DNA from: Adlercreutzia caecimuris B7
GTDB lineage: Bacteria; Actinomycetota; Coriobacteriia; Coriobacteriales; Eggerthellaceae
Reading direction: 5' to 3'
DNA length: 64,000 nt
NCBI RefSeq assembly: GCF_000403355.2
Contig: NZ_KE159646.1
Coordinates: 2,221,561 to 2,285,560 of the forward strand
Position numbers and translations under genes: made by a program. Shown in pieces: positions 44,478-52,158 of the stretch (positions are counted from its first letter, which is position 1; every line of letters starts with the position of its first letter). The notes under the pieces were generated by a model. That model had not been told where the DNA came from and did no database searches. It saw only the letters and a list, made by a program, of their open reading frames with translations.

Positions 44478-45234
44478 TTAGCGGCCGGCCCAGGCGAAGG
44501 GGGCGGCCCCGGCGCCGATTTCGAAATGACACTGGGCGATGCCGAGATCCATCTGCGTGAAGGCGCCGCGCTTGGTGCTCGCTCACGAGTGGCGTGCCCT
44601 CGTCATCGGTGCCGCTCAGGGAGAAGGAGAACGGCTGCCGGTTCAAGGCCGTGGGCGCAAGCAGGGCCGCGTCCACCCCGCGCTGGAACCAGACCGGCGC
44701 GTCGTTGTAGCTGGGGCACACCTGATCGGGCGCCTTCGACTTGTGCGGCACTCCGGCGGTCGTGCCATAGCCCAGGGCGATAACGGCGGTGAGCTTCTGG
44801 CCCAAATCCACGTTGTAGGAGCGGTTTACCGTCTTGTAGGTGCCGCCGACCCAGCAGGAATTCAAGCCGAGCGACTGAGCCAGCAGCACGAGCTTCTCGC
44901 CGTAGTAGCCCACAATGCCGTCGAGCTCCTTGCATTCAGGTCCTACGAGCGCCAGGTAGTTGCGCGCGCCGGTGAAGTTCACGAGGCGCGCCTTGAAGCC
45001 GGAGAAGGCCCGCGGCTCGTCGAGCACCAGCTGGATGCTCAGGTTCGTCTCGTCGTTCACGATGGCGATGGCCCGACGCAGGGCGGCCTCGGCCTCGTCC
45101 GCAATCGGCTCGTCGGTATAGCTGCGCACCGCATGGCGCCCCTCGATGGCCTCCATCGGCGTGAGGTTGCCTTCCCAGAACCCGAGGAACCGGTCGATGG
45201 CAGCTGCGTTGTCGGCGGCGGAAGATACGGCCAT
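44478..45234 (-). pseudogene. Nitroreductase-family gene, frameshifted near its 3' end
   Basis: An FMN-dependent nitroreductase-like protein. MEAIEGRHAVRSYTDEPI at the start and LGLNSCWVGGTYK in the middle are typical. The main frame runs correctly to about 44583, where GTPLVSEHQ should lead into KRGAFTQMDLGIAQCHFEIG. That segment lies in the next frame and ends at a stop at 44478-44480. A one-base indel therefore replaces the last roughly 34 residues with unrelated sequence. Activity is doubtful. ATG 45234 follows AGAAGGATATT. Confidence 0.75.
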
Positions 45235-45262
45235 GGGAATATCCTTCTGACGAGAAATCATG

Positions 45263-45430
45263 TCACTGCAGGATAGCACAGAGCATTGCCAGGGGAAGGA
45301 AGTACTCGTAGCGGAGGTTGCCCAGCTCGGCGCGGATGGCGTCCACCGTGCCCGAGGCTGTCATCTCCTCGGCGAAGCGCCGGGCGCTCCCGTCGGTGCC
45401 GCGGTAGTAGATGTTCACGGTGATGGACAC
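45263..45430 (-). pseudogene. Truncated antibiotic-biosynthesis-monooxygenase (ABM)-like gene
   Basis: A 55-residue frame starting with GTG after GGAAGGGAGA. It begins SITVNIYYRGTDGSARRFAEEM and continues to NLRYEYFLPL, which matches the first half of ABM-domain quinol monooxygenases of about 95 residues. The second half is missing and the reading frame runs into the upstream region of the nitroreductase pseudogene. It is read as a deletion remnant. Confidence 0.6.
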
Positions 45431-45468
45431 GGGGGATCTCCCTTCCTTCGATCTCTCGCGGCCGGCCG

Positions 45469-45503
45469 AAAACACGAGCGCCGCCCACAGGGGACGGCGC
45501 TCG
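45469..45503 (-). terminator. Terminator belonging to the interrupted tRNA-Gly
   Basis: On the minus strand CGAGCGCCG pairs with CGGCGCTCG, followed by TGTTTT, 11 bp after the tRNA 3' end. Confidence 0.8.
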
Positions 45504-45514
45504 ACTTGCTTCTC

Positions 45515-45559
45515 TGGAGCGGGCGACGGGACTCGAACCCGCGAATACAAGCTTGGGAA
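45515..45559 (-). tRNA. 3' fragment of tRNA-Gly(CCC): element attachment site
   Basis: On the minus strand this reads from the anticodon loop (TTCCCAA, anticodon CCC) through the variable loop, T-arm (GCGGGTTCGAGTCCCG), 3' acceptor strand CGCCCGC, discriminator T and CCA. The 5' acceptor strand, D-arm and 5' half of the anticodon stem are absent. It is the kind of remnant left when an element integrates into a tRNA gene and restores the full tRNA at its other end. Confidence 0.85.
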
Positions 45560-45600
45560 TCTCTCCCCCGGCTCTTTCCGTGCGACACCAGCGTTCTTGG

Positions 45601-45785
45601 GTGAAACAATAGTACCAGGTGAAACGGGTATTCGCGCGAAACAGACGAAACGGGAACACTCCCGGACGGGACGGAGAAACGCCGGTTTTTCCCGTCTCCG
45701 TCCCGTGCCCATCCCGTCTTCTGGGCGTTCACGAAACCCGCGCCATCTCTTGAAACAGACGCTCTGACCTCCCGATGCGGGAAAC
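45601..45785 (+). repeat. GAAAC direct-repeat array with a 12-bp inverted repeat upstream of the element parA
   Basis: Eight GAAAC copies, all on the plus strand, start at 45603, 45621, 45638, 45647, 45676, 45733, 45752 and 45781. Two extend to GTGAAAC, the chromosomal parS half-site. ACGGGACGGAGA (45666-45677) and its complement (45695-45706) form a 12-bp hairpin. The array fills the gene-free space before parA and is a candidate partition site or operator. Confidence 0.55.
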
Positions 45786-45806
45786 CGCAGAACGGAGGCA
45801 CCTATC

Positions 45807-46595
45807 ATGCCATGCAGAACCATTGCCGTAGCCAACCAGAAAGGCGGTACCGGCAAGACCGCCACCACTCTGAACCTTGGGACGGCGCTCGCTCGCATGG
45901 GCAAGCGCGTCCTGCTCGTAGACGCCGACCCGCAGGGCGACCTCACCAAGTCGCTCGGTTGGAAGGACCCCGATGCCCTAGAGTCACCGACGCTCGCCGA
46001 CCATCTGAACGCGATGATTGAGGGCACCGCCCTCGATCCCCGTGAGGGCACCCTCTCGCATGATGAGGGCATCGACCTCATGCCCGCCAACATCGAGCTC
46101 GCCGGAATGGAGATGCCCATCCTGATGGCTATGTCGCGCGAGCAGCTTGTGAACATGTGGATGTCCCCGCTCAAGGCGCACTACGACTTCATCATCTTCG
46201 ACTGCGCACCTACGCTCGGCATCATTCCCGTGAACGCATTCGTGGCATCCGACAGCGTGCTCGTGCCTGTGTCGGCCGAATATCTTCCCGCCTCCGCAAT
46301 GACAGGGCTTTTGAAGACCGTCGGGCGCGTGCGCCGCCAGATCAACCCTTCTCTCGAAGTGGAGGGCATCCTCGTGACGCTCTCAGACAGCCGCAACAAC
46401 CTCTCACACGATATCGAGCAGACCATACGTGAGAGGTACGGGAGCACCTACAGGGTGTTCGATACGGTCATCCCCCGCGCGGTCTCGGCGGCGGAAGCAC
46501 CTGCAGCCGGCATGAGCGTCTTCTCCTACGACGGGGATGGGAAGGTGGCTCACGCCTTCGAGAGGTTTGCAGAGGAGGTACTTGACCGTGGCTAG
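45807..46595 (+). CDS. parA: Element-borne ParA-family partition ATPase
   Basis: A 262-residue Walker-type ATPase with the deviant Walker A motif KGGTGKTAT at about 12-20, DADPQGDLTK and FDCAPTLGIIPV. It lacks the long acidic N-terminus of the chromosomal ParA at 4006 and is a distinct paralogue. It overlaps the element parB by 8 nt. It would stabilise the excised, circular form of the element or act in its transfer. The GAAAC array upstream may be its centromere. The start follows CGGAGGCACC. Confidence 0.93.
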   Translation: MPCRTIAVANQKGGTGKTATTLNLGTALARMGKRVLLVDADPQGDLTKSLGWKDPDALESPTLADHLNAMIEGTALDPREGTLSHDEGIDLMPANIELAGMEMPILMAMSREQLVNMWMSPLKAHYDFIIFDCAPTLGIIPVNAFVASDSVLVPVSAEYLPASAMTGLLKTVGRVRRQINPSLEVEGILVTLSDSRNNLSHDIEQTIRERYGSTYRVFDTVIPRAVSAAEAPAAGMSVFSYDGDGKVAHAFERFAEEVLDRG

Positions 46596-47532
46596 GAAGA
46601 GAGCACCCATAGAGCTACCCACAGTAGACGAGCTGTTCACGTCCCAAAGTGAGCGCGACAACGCGACCCTTGAGGGCGTTACGGAGATTCAGCTCGCGCT
46701 CATAGACCCCTTTCCCGGACATCCCTTCCATGTGAAAGACGACGAGGAGATGGAACGGCTGGCGGAGAGCATCGCCGAGAACGGCGTGCTCGTGCCGCTG
46801 ACGGTGCGCGCGTCGGGCACTGAGCGCTACGAGCTGGTGAGCGGGCACCGCAGGAAGAGGGCTGCCGAGCTAGCGGGGATTGCGAGCGCTCCCTGCATCG
46901 TGAGGTCGATGGATGACGACGAGGCCGTCATCGCCATGGTGGACAGCAACCTCCAAAGGGAGGCCATCCTGCCGAGCGAGCGGGCGTTCGCTTATTCGAT
47001 GCGGCTTGAGGCGATGAAGCACCAGGGGCTGCGCACCGATCTCACTTCTGCGCAAGTTGCGCAGAAGTCGAGCGGCAGGTGGTCACGCGACATTCTTGCC
47101 GAAGAGCTGGGAGTGAGCAAGGACAAGGTGCAGCGCTTCATACGCTTGACCCACCTCATCCCCGAACTGCTCGCACTCGTGGACGAGGGGCGCATGAAGA
47201 TGCTCCCGGCCGTCGAGGTGAGCTACCTCTCGCAGGAGGAGCAGACGTGGCTCTTCGATGCCATGGGAGCGCAGGCCTGCACGCCCTCCCACGCCCAGGC
47301 CGTCAAGATGAAGCGCTACTCCAAGGAGGGCTCGCTCACATCCGCCCTCGTGCGCTCCATCATGGAGGAGGAAAAGCCCAACCAGGTCGAGCAGTTCAAG
47401 ATTCCGAGGAAGAGCATCGCTCGGTTCTTCAGGCCGAGCGCCACGAGAGACGAGATAGAGAGCCGCATCGTGCGCGCCCTGGAGCTGCTTGAGCAGGCCG
47501 AGGCGAGGCGCGGCAGGCAGGGCGGTGCATGA
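46588..47532 (+). CDS. parB: Element-borne ParB-family partition protein
   Basis: A 314-residue ParB/Spo0J-like protein. An N-terminal ParB domain shows PFPGHPFHVKDDEEMERLAESIAENG and the CTP-site variant SGHRRKRAAELAG (GHRR for GERR). A helix-turn-helix region (LAEELGVSKDKVQRFIRLTHL) and a basic C-terminus follow. GTG 46588 is chosen because GAGGAGGTAC precedes it. It overlaps parA by 8 nt and its end overlaps the start of the next gene (ATGATG). Confidence 0.9.
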   Translation: MARKRAPIELPTVDELFTSQSERDNATLEGVTEIQLALIDPFPGHPFHVKDDEEMERLAESIAENGVLVPLTVRASGTERYELVSGHRRKRAAELAGIASAPCIVRSMDDDEAVIAMVDSNLQREAILPSERAFAYSMRLEAMKHQGLRTDLTSAQVAQKSSGRWSRDILAEELGVSKDKVQRFIRLTHLIPELLALVDEGRMKMLPAVEVSYLSQEEQTWLFDAMGAQACTPSHAQAVKMKRYSKEGSLTSALVRSIMEEEKPNQVEQFKIPRKSIARFFRPSATRDEIESRIVRALELLEQAEARRGRQGGA

Positions 47533-48758
47533 TGGGCAACGTGATGCATCGCGGCAAGGGGTCCTTCACCTTCGTGGAGAACACGATCTTCTTCGACCAC
47601 GGTCTCTCGGCGAAGGCCAAGGGGATCTACTGCCAGATACGCTCGCTTGAGAACAACCCGGAGTGGGTGTTCACCATCAAGGGCTTCGCCTCGCTCGTGC
47701 GCGACGGGGTGGATGCAGTGACGGCGGGCATCAGGGAGCTTGAGGCCTCCGGCTACATCATCCGCGCCCGCAAGCGGAGCGTGAACGGGCGCTTCCTCAA
47801 GGCCGAGGAGGCCACCTGGATAACGCTCGACGACCCCGCCATGCACGGCGAGGTGTCCGCGGAGCTCAAGGCCGACGGCTTCGCCATCCTCTCCGAGTTC
47901 ACCCGCGAACCCGCCGCCAACGTGGAGGTGGAGCTCGCATCTCCGAGCATCGGCGAAACAGGCGAAACCGACGAGAGTTCCCAGGTCGAGACCAGAACGG
48001 GAAAACCCGTATCTGGGAAAGCCACATCTGGGGAATCGGCCCCTATAAATCACTCATCCGATAAAGGGCTTGATTCCGATAAACGACCCCTCTCTTGTCC
48101 CCCCGACGACTCGGGCGGGAACGAGAAGGGCCGAGATGATTTCGTGGCGTATCGGAAGGGCGAGTTCCCGGAGGCCTTCGAGCGGCTGTGCGCCATGTCC
48201 ATCAAGCCGGTCGCGTCGCTGCGCTTCAAGCGCGACTGCCTGGCGGCTTGGGAGCGAAGGGTGGCGCAGGGCTTCGTACCGGAGCACATCATCGAGGCCT
48301 ATGCCGCCTACGCCAAGAGCTATTGGCTGCGGAACGGCGACGACGTGACGCTCGCCAAGAACCTCGCGCGGTGGCTCGAAGGGGAGGGAGGGCTCTCGGC
48401 CTACGCCGACGAGCCGATACCGCCCGACCTGCTCGATGCGGACGGTGAGCCATTGGATATGCCTGGGCTTGCGCAGGCCGACCCCGACTTCGCGAAGCTC
48501 TGGCGGCGCGTGGAGACGCAGCGCTGCGTGATTCGCTCGACCATGGCCATGGGAGGCGATCTGCCGCCGGAGGAGGATGTGCTCGCCGCCTGCGAGGCCG
48601 ACGAGCGCTACCAGCGCTACCTCTCCGTCTGCAAGGAGCGGCACGGGCGCTATCTCAAGGTGATCGAGCTGTTCGGGAGCCCCAGCGCCAGCCTTGTGCG
48701 GGCGAGGGAGGAGGCTGTGGCTCTCGGCGCCATGCCGTTCGGAGGGAGGCTTTCATGA
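47529..48758 (+). CDS. Winged-helix replication-initiator-like protein
   Basis: A 409-residue protein. The N-terminal 115 residues resemble the winged-helix domain of plasmid and phage initiators (LSAKAKGIYCQIRSLENNPEWVF, then a helix-turn-helix and ELEASGYIIR). A polar, low-complexity linker follows. The C-terminal half has a conserved-looking helical region (EAFERLCAMSIKPVASLRFKRDCLAAWERRV) of the DnaD-like kind. It starts inside the parB stop region, completing a partition-replication operon. Initiator function is inferred, not shown. Confidence 0.65.
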   Translation: MMGNVMHRGKGSFTFVENTIFFDHGLSAKAKGIYCQIRSLENNPEWVFTIKGFASLVRDGVDAVTAGIRELEASGYIIRARKRSVNGRFLKAEEATWITLDDPAMHGEVSAELKADGFAILSEFTREPAANVEVELASPSIGETGETDESSQVETRTGKPVSGKATSGESAPINHSSDKGLDSDKRPLSCPPDDSGGNEKGRDDFVAYRKGEFPEAFERLCAMSIKPVASLRFKRDCLAAWERRVAQGFVPEHIIEAYAAYAKSYWLRNGDDVTLAKNLARWLEGEGGLSAYADEPIPPDLLDADGEPLDMPGLAQADPDFAKLWRRVETQRCVIRSTMAMGGDLPPEEDVLAACEADERYQRYLSVCKERHGRYLKVIELFGSPSASLVRAREEAVALGAMPFGGRLS

Positions 48759-48814
48759 GGACGTTGTGGAAGTTCGCGAAGTGGCTCTTCCGCGCTGTGT
48801 TCCGCTTCATGTGA
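48755..48814 (+). CDS. Candidate 19-residue cationic amphipathic peptide
   Basis: A very short frame encoding MRTLWKFAKWLFRAVFRFM. It has an excellent ribosome-binding site (GGAGGGAGG, spacing 6) and its ATGA overlaps the upstream gene's stop, so translation would be coupled. Lysine and arginine alternate with large hydrophobics, which would give a membrane-active amphipathic helix. Such peptides occur as small toxins or membrane regulators. Expression is not shown, and it may be a chance reading frame. Confidence 0.5.
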   Translation: MRTLWKFAKWLFRAVFRFM

Positions 48815-48900
48815 GGCCGCAGATGCGGCACCGTGACCACTTGCGATCGAAGGCGTTCTGCTCAAAGGATGCAGTTTGCGGAAGAGGTCTGCGGGCAGTT

Positions 48901-49001
48901 TATAATGGATTGCGTCACCCTAATCGAATAAGTACGTCAATTACCAGGCCGAGGGGCATCTGCCGTTTGGGTAATTGACGTACATTTCCCAACAGGGTGA
49001 C
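48901..49001 (+). other. TATAAT box followed by a nested 88-bp inverted repeat
   Basis: TATAAT at 48901-48906 lacks a good -35 (TTGCGG 19 bp upstream). From 48914 to 49001 two perfect dyads are nested. The outer is GTCACCCT/AGGGTGAC (48914-48921, 48994-49001). The inner is GTACGTCAATTACC/GGTAATTGACGTAC (48932-48945, 48970-48983) with a 24-nt loop. It could be a structured RNA start, a replication origin or a recombination site. It sits in the 260-bp gap between the peptide frame and the gene at 49078. Confidence 0.6.
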
Positions 49002-49077
49002 AACTGAGGTGGATGCCTCTCATCTGAAACTCGTGGGGCTACCATCTTCCTTATCCCGAATACGGAAAGGTGGCCCC

Positions 49078-49287
49078 ATGGCAGCAAGCGCAGAATACGC
49101 CCCGCCGAAAGAGCTCGTCAATGTTATGGTGCAATCCTCCGAGAAACTGGAGGGCGCAGCCTCGCTTCTGACGATGCTCGAAGACAAGGCCGACAACCGG
49201 AGGATAACCGCCTCCGAGCTGGCAGCGGTGCGCTGCATCGTGGAAACCTGCGCGGCGAACCTCGGCGGAATCCTGGAACATGCCTAG
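49078..49287 (+). CDS. Small hypothetical protein
   Basis: A 69-residue protein, unrecognised, predicted all helical (PKELVNVMVQSSEKLEGAASLLTMLEDKADN, ITASELAAVRCIVETCAANLGGILEH). Two helices with hydrophobic spacing suggest a dimeric or partner-binding helical hairpin. ATG 49078 is chosen because GGAAAGGTGG precedes it; the frame continues upstream to 48997 but without a site. It lies downstream of the nested inverted repeat and may be transcribed from the TATAAT at 48901. Confidence 0.55.
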   Translation: MAASAEYAPPKELVNVMVQSSEKLEGAASLLTMLEDKADNRRITASELAAVRCIVETCAANLGGILEHA

Positions 49288-49366
49288 ATAAAACTAGAGC
49301 CAGTCCCAGCAGGACCGGCCCTTACAAAACCTTGCGGTTTTTGAATCTGCAATTATGATGGCATCC

Positions 49367-50377
49367 TCAGGCTGTCTTGTCAATGAGGTCGGCGAGAAAC
49401 CGCAGATACGATACGAATCCGTTTTGATTCCCGTATCTTTCACAGGTATCAAGGAGCGCAACCCGGAGCTCTGACAGCGCATCTGCCGTTGAGGTAGATA
49501 GAGCCGCACCGTCCAAACGACCGAACATGACGAGGGTTTCGAGCAGCTGCTGGATGCGCCTGTTCTTGAGCTTGGCACGTCTCGTTTTACTGTTGGGAAC
49601 ACCGTTGTCGTTTAGCCAGGCGTAGACGAGGCTGGACAGCGTGTAATCAGACTCGTAGCTCTTTTCCATCCCGTTCAGTATGCAGCTCCCATGCGAGCAG
49701 CAGTTGCGCACGGATTTGACGCCCTTGAGGATGTAATGCTCCTCCCGCATTGCGGCATCTTCCCATCGTTCCGAACAGAATAGGTAGAAGGCGAGCAACG
49801 TTCCGAACGTGACCACCTCCAAAAACGCCCATACAGGCATTGCACCACTATAGTGCGCGATGATCCTTCCGGAGTAGACGTCGCCCTCGATCTCTGCACC
49901 CATTCGCAAAGACAGGTCTCGCTTGATATAGCCCTGATAGCGGCCCTGCTGCGATTCCATGAAGTCGGCCACTATACCGTAGCCATCCTCTCTGGGGTCT
50001 TCCGATATGCGAGTTATGATAGCCGTCTTTGCGAGCCGTTCCACGTCTTGGGCCGCGAGCAGGAACGTGCAGCGAATCTCGTCATCGAGTTCGTTCAGGG
50101 CGGACAGATCGGCGAAGTCCAGTGCCACATATCTGCCCTTGTCTTGGCCCTCTGCGTGCTTCTGGAACAGTCGGCGACATGAGGCAAGGTGCATGAACGT
50201 ACCGCATCTCGACAGCGCCTCGATGGCCTGCTTCTCGCTGCAGCGCTCGAACGTGACGCCCTTTGTCTTCAGCAACTCGACCTGCTCTTCCGGCGTCAGC
50301 ATGGGCTTGAGGTTTCGCGCCTCGTGCACGCCCTCGCCTATTCCCCACGCGGTGTATGTCTTCTCCTTTTCTTTCAT
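49367..50377 (-). CDS. Abi-family (Abi_2/AbiD-like) abortive-infection protein
   Basis: A 336-residue protein of the Abi_2 group, whose members protect against phage by damaging infected cells. The N-terminal LTPEEQVELLKTKGVTF and the helical core fit the family. The HEPN-type motif RNCCSHGSCILN (RNxxxH) near residue 228 would be the RNase centre. It is the only leftward gene in this part of the element and stands alone. A TAGAAT box ends only 6 nt before the ATG. Confidence 0.78.
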   Translation of the reverse strand: MKEKEKTYTAWGIGEGVHEARNLKPMLTPEEQVELLKTKGVTFERCSEKQAIEALSRCGTFMHLASCRRLFQKHAEGQDKGRYVALDFADLSALNELDDEIRCTFLLAAQDVERLAKTAIITRISEDPREDGYGIVADFMESQQGRYQGYIKRDLSLRMGAEIEGDVYSGRIIAHYSGAMPVWAFLEVVTFGTLLAFYLFCSERWEDAAMREEHYILKGVKSVRNCCSHGSCILNGMEKSYESDYTLSSLVYAWLNDNGVPNSKTRRAKLKNRRIQQLLETLVMFGRLDGAALSTSTADALSELRVALLDTCERYGNQNGFVSYLRFLADLIDKTA

Positions 50378-50543
50378 GCCTCTATTCTAGGCGAGCCGTC
50401 CTCGCCCAGAAACCATGCGTTCCCGAAAGCGGAACATCGACGCAACGGGGCGGCTTCCCTCAGTCGCCACCCGACCCCCGCAGCCAGGGCCCCGAGCCCC
50501 CGGCGGCCTTGATGCCCGGATGCTCGGCCGGGAACCGGGCGGC
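50378..50543. other. Gene-free spacer before hairpin A
   Basis: A GC-rich spacer between the divergent Abi gene and the ParB-like gene. I see the Abi promoter at its left edge and no gene. Its last 60 bp are weakly similar to the sequence before hairpin C. Confidence 0.4.
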
Positions 50544-50639
50544 GCGCAAGGGCCGCGAAAACTTTTCCGCGCGGGACGCTTCCTTCCAGGTCCTCCGGAA
50601 AACTCAAGCCCTTGCGGGTTTCGCATTCCCCCCTTGCGC
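50544..50639 (+). repeat. Hairpin element A (of three): candidate single-strand promoter
   Basis: Three stems nest in order: GCGCAAGGG with CCCTTGCGC at the base, GCGAAAAC with GTTTCGC, and TTTTCCG with CGGAAAA at the tip. The 3' base of the hairpin is 80 nt before the ParB-like gene at 50720. Sequence and structure recur at 52741 and 53812. Confidence 0.75.
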
Positions 50640-50719
50640 GTCTCCCGAACCCCGTCCGGTGCACGGGCCACAAGGCCCGCCCAGAGGGGGCGGGCCGAAC
50701 CGACAAGGAGGTCGAAATC

Positions 50720-52078
50720 ATGGAAACGACAAGAATCCCGCTCTCCCAGTGCGTCGAGAGCAGCTACCAGAACCGAAAGGAGCTGGGAGACGTTTCCGGG
50801 CTCGCTCGCAGCATCGAGGTGAACGGGCAGATCACGCCGCTCATCGTGGTGGCTGACGGCGAGGCCTACCAGCTCGTCGCGGGACACCGGCGCACCGCCG
50901 CCATGAGGACGCTCGGACTCGAAGAGGCCGACGCCTACGTGATGGACGGCTGGGACGACGCCAGGATCGCGCAGATCCTCAACGCCGAGAACAACCACCG
51001 CAAGGAGCTCACCGAGGCGGAGCGCGGGCGCGGCATCCAGACGATGCTCTCGCTGGGAGTGCCGGTCACGGACGCGGCGGTGAGCGCTGACATCCCCGAG
51101 GACAAGGCCGAGTCCTACGTGCGGGGCACGAAGGTCGTGCCCGTGGACGCCGTGAACTTGGACTTCGAAGCCGTGGCCCTCATGGGCGACTACGACGACG
51201 TGCTCACCGAGGACGACGTGGTGGCTGTGCTCTCCAAGAAGAGCTTCTGGGACCGCCAGGCGATCTGCCGCAAGGCACGGGCCCGCGCGGCCGCCGAGGA
51301 GGAGACGGCACGGCTGGAATCGCTCGGCGTCAAGGTGGTCGACAAGGACTCCCTCGGCGAGGGCTACCACGGATGCAACGGCGAGTGCGGGCATCCCGGC
51401 CTCGTGGCCGTCGTGAAGCCCCAGGCCTGGGGTGAGGGCGCCGATACCACCTTCTACTGCGACGACGAGGCCCACGACTGCCAGCCCACTCCCGAAGAGA
51501 TTGCGGAGACGGAGGCCTACCTCGGGCGCAAGGCGACGCTTGAGGCCATGGACGGGCGAATCGCGGAGTTCGCCAAGTCCGCCTACCCGAAGTTCCCGGC
51601 CAAGGGCCAGTCGAAGCTGCGCCAGTGGGCGCACGAGGCGTTCGAGGCCTACTACAAGTGCGAGCCCAGCGACGCCTGGGAGGGCTTCAAAGAGTCGCGG
51701 GCCAAGGCGCTCGACCAGTTCATCCTGATGCGTACCGTCCCCGCCTGCGTGCCCAGTCTTCCCGACCGCACCCTAAAGTGCGACTACGAGCCCTGGTCCT
51801 ACGACGTGGACGACCTGCTCGGGTTCGTCTCCTTCGTGGACGACGTGCTCATGCCCGCAGGATATGAGCTCTCCGAGGAAGAGCGCGACCTGATGGACCA
51901 CCTCCACGGAATCTTCGCCGCCGAGGACGAGGACGAGATCTTCGGCGAAGGCGACGCCGAAGCCGATGCGCCCGATGCCGACGACGAGCCTCCCTTCGAC
52001 GTTGACGAGCAGCCCCTTGATGGGCCGCCGTTCGACGTGGAAGAGGAAGGCGATGCCGTCCTGGCGATGGCGGCCTGA
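50720..52078 (+). CDS. ParB-like N-terminal-domain protein of the element leading region
   Basis: A 452-residue protein. The first 120 residues form a ParB/Srx-like domain (RIPLSQCVESSYQNRKELGDVSGLARSIEVNGQITPLIVV, then the nucleotide-site variant AGHRRTAAM). The middle is helical and charged. The C-terminal 60 residues are highly acidic with a repeated PPFDV motif. Similar ParB-like proteins are common in the leading regions of conjugative elements. ATG 50720 follows ACAAGGAGGT. It lies 80 nt after hairpin A. A role in protecting incoming DNA is inferred. Confidence 0.78.
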   Translation: METTRIPLSQCVESSYQNRKELGDVSGLARSIEVNGQITPLIVVADGEAYQLVAGHRRTAAMRTLGLEEADAYVMDGWDDARIAQILNAENNHRKELTEAERGRGIQTMLSLGVPVTDAAVSADIPEDKAESYVRGTKVVPVDAVNLDFEAVALMGDYDDVLTEDDVVAVLSKKSFWDRQAICRKARARAAAEEETARLESLGVKVVDKDSLGEGYHGCNGECGHPGLVAVVKPQAWGEGADTTFYCDDEAHDCQPTPEEIAETEAYLGRKATLEAMDGRIAEFAKSAYPKFPAKGQSKLRQWAHEAFEAYYKCEPSDAWEGFKESRAKALDQFILMRTVPACVPSLPDRTLKCDYEPWSYDVDDLLGFVSFVDDVLMPAGYELSEEERDLMDHLHGIFAAEDEDEIFGEGDAEADAPDADDEPPFDVDEQPLDGPPFDVEEEGDAVLAMAA

Positions 52079-52088
52079 CGCTCCTTCC

Positions 52089-52130
52089 AGCCGCCCGGCC
52101 AGACAACGGGTCGGGCGGCCCCTTCTCTTC
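52089..52130 (+). terminator. Terminator-like hairpin after the ParB-like gene
   Basis: GCCGCCCGGCC pairs (with a G-T step) with GGTCGGGCGGC, followed by CCCCTTCTCTT. Confidence 0.55.
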
Positions 52131-52158
52131 TCATCCTCACCGACAAGGAGGTACCGAC

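Noticed and set aside
48901-49001. CRISPR repeat or spacer array
   Set aside because: There is a single nested dyad and no regular repeat-spacer series. No cas gene occurs anywhere in the window.
50387-51634. 415-codon minus-strand frame over the ParB-like gene
   Set aside because: It crosses hairpin element A and mirrors the plus-strand gene, which has a good ribosome-binding site and a recognised domain.
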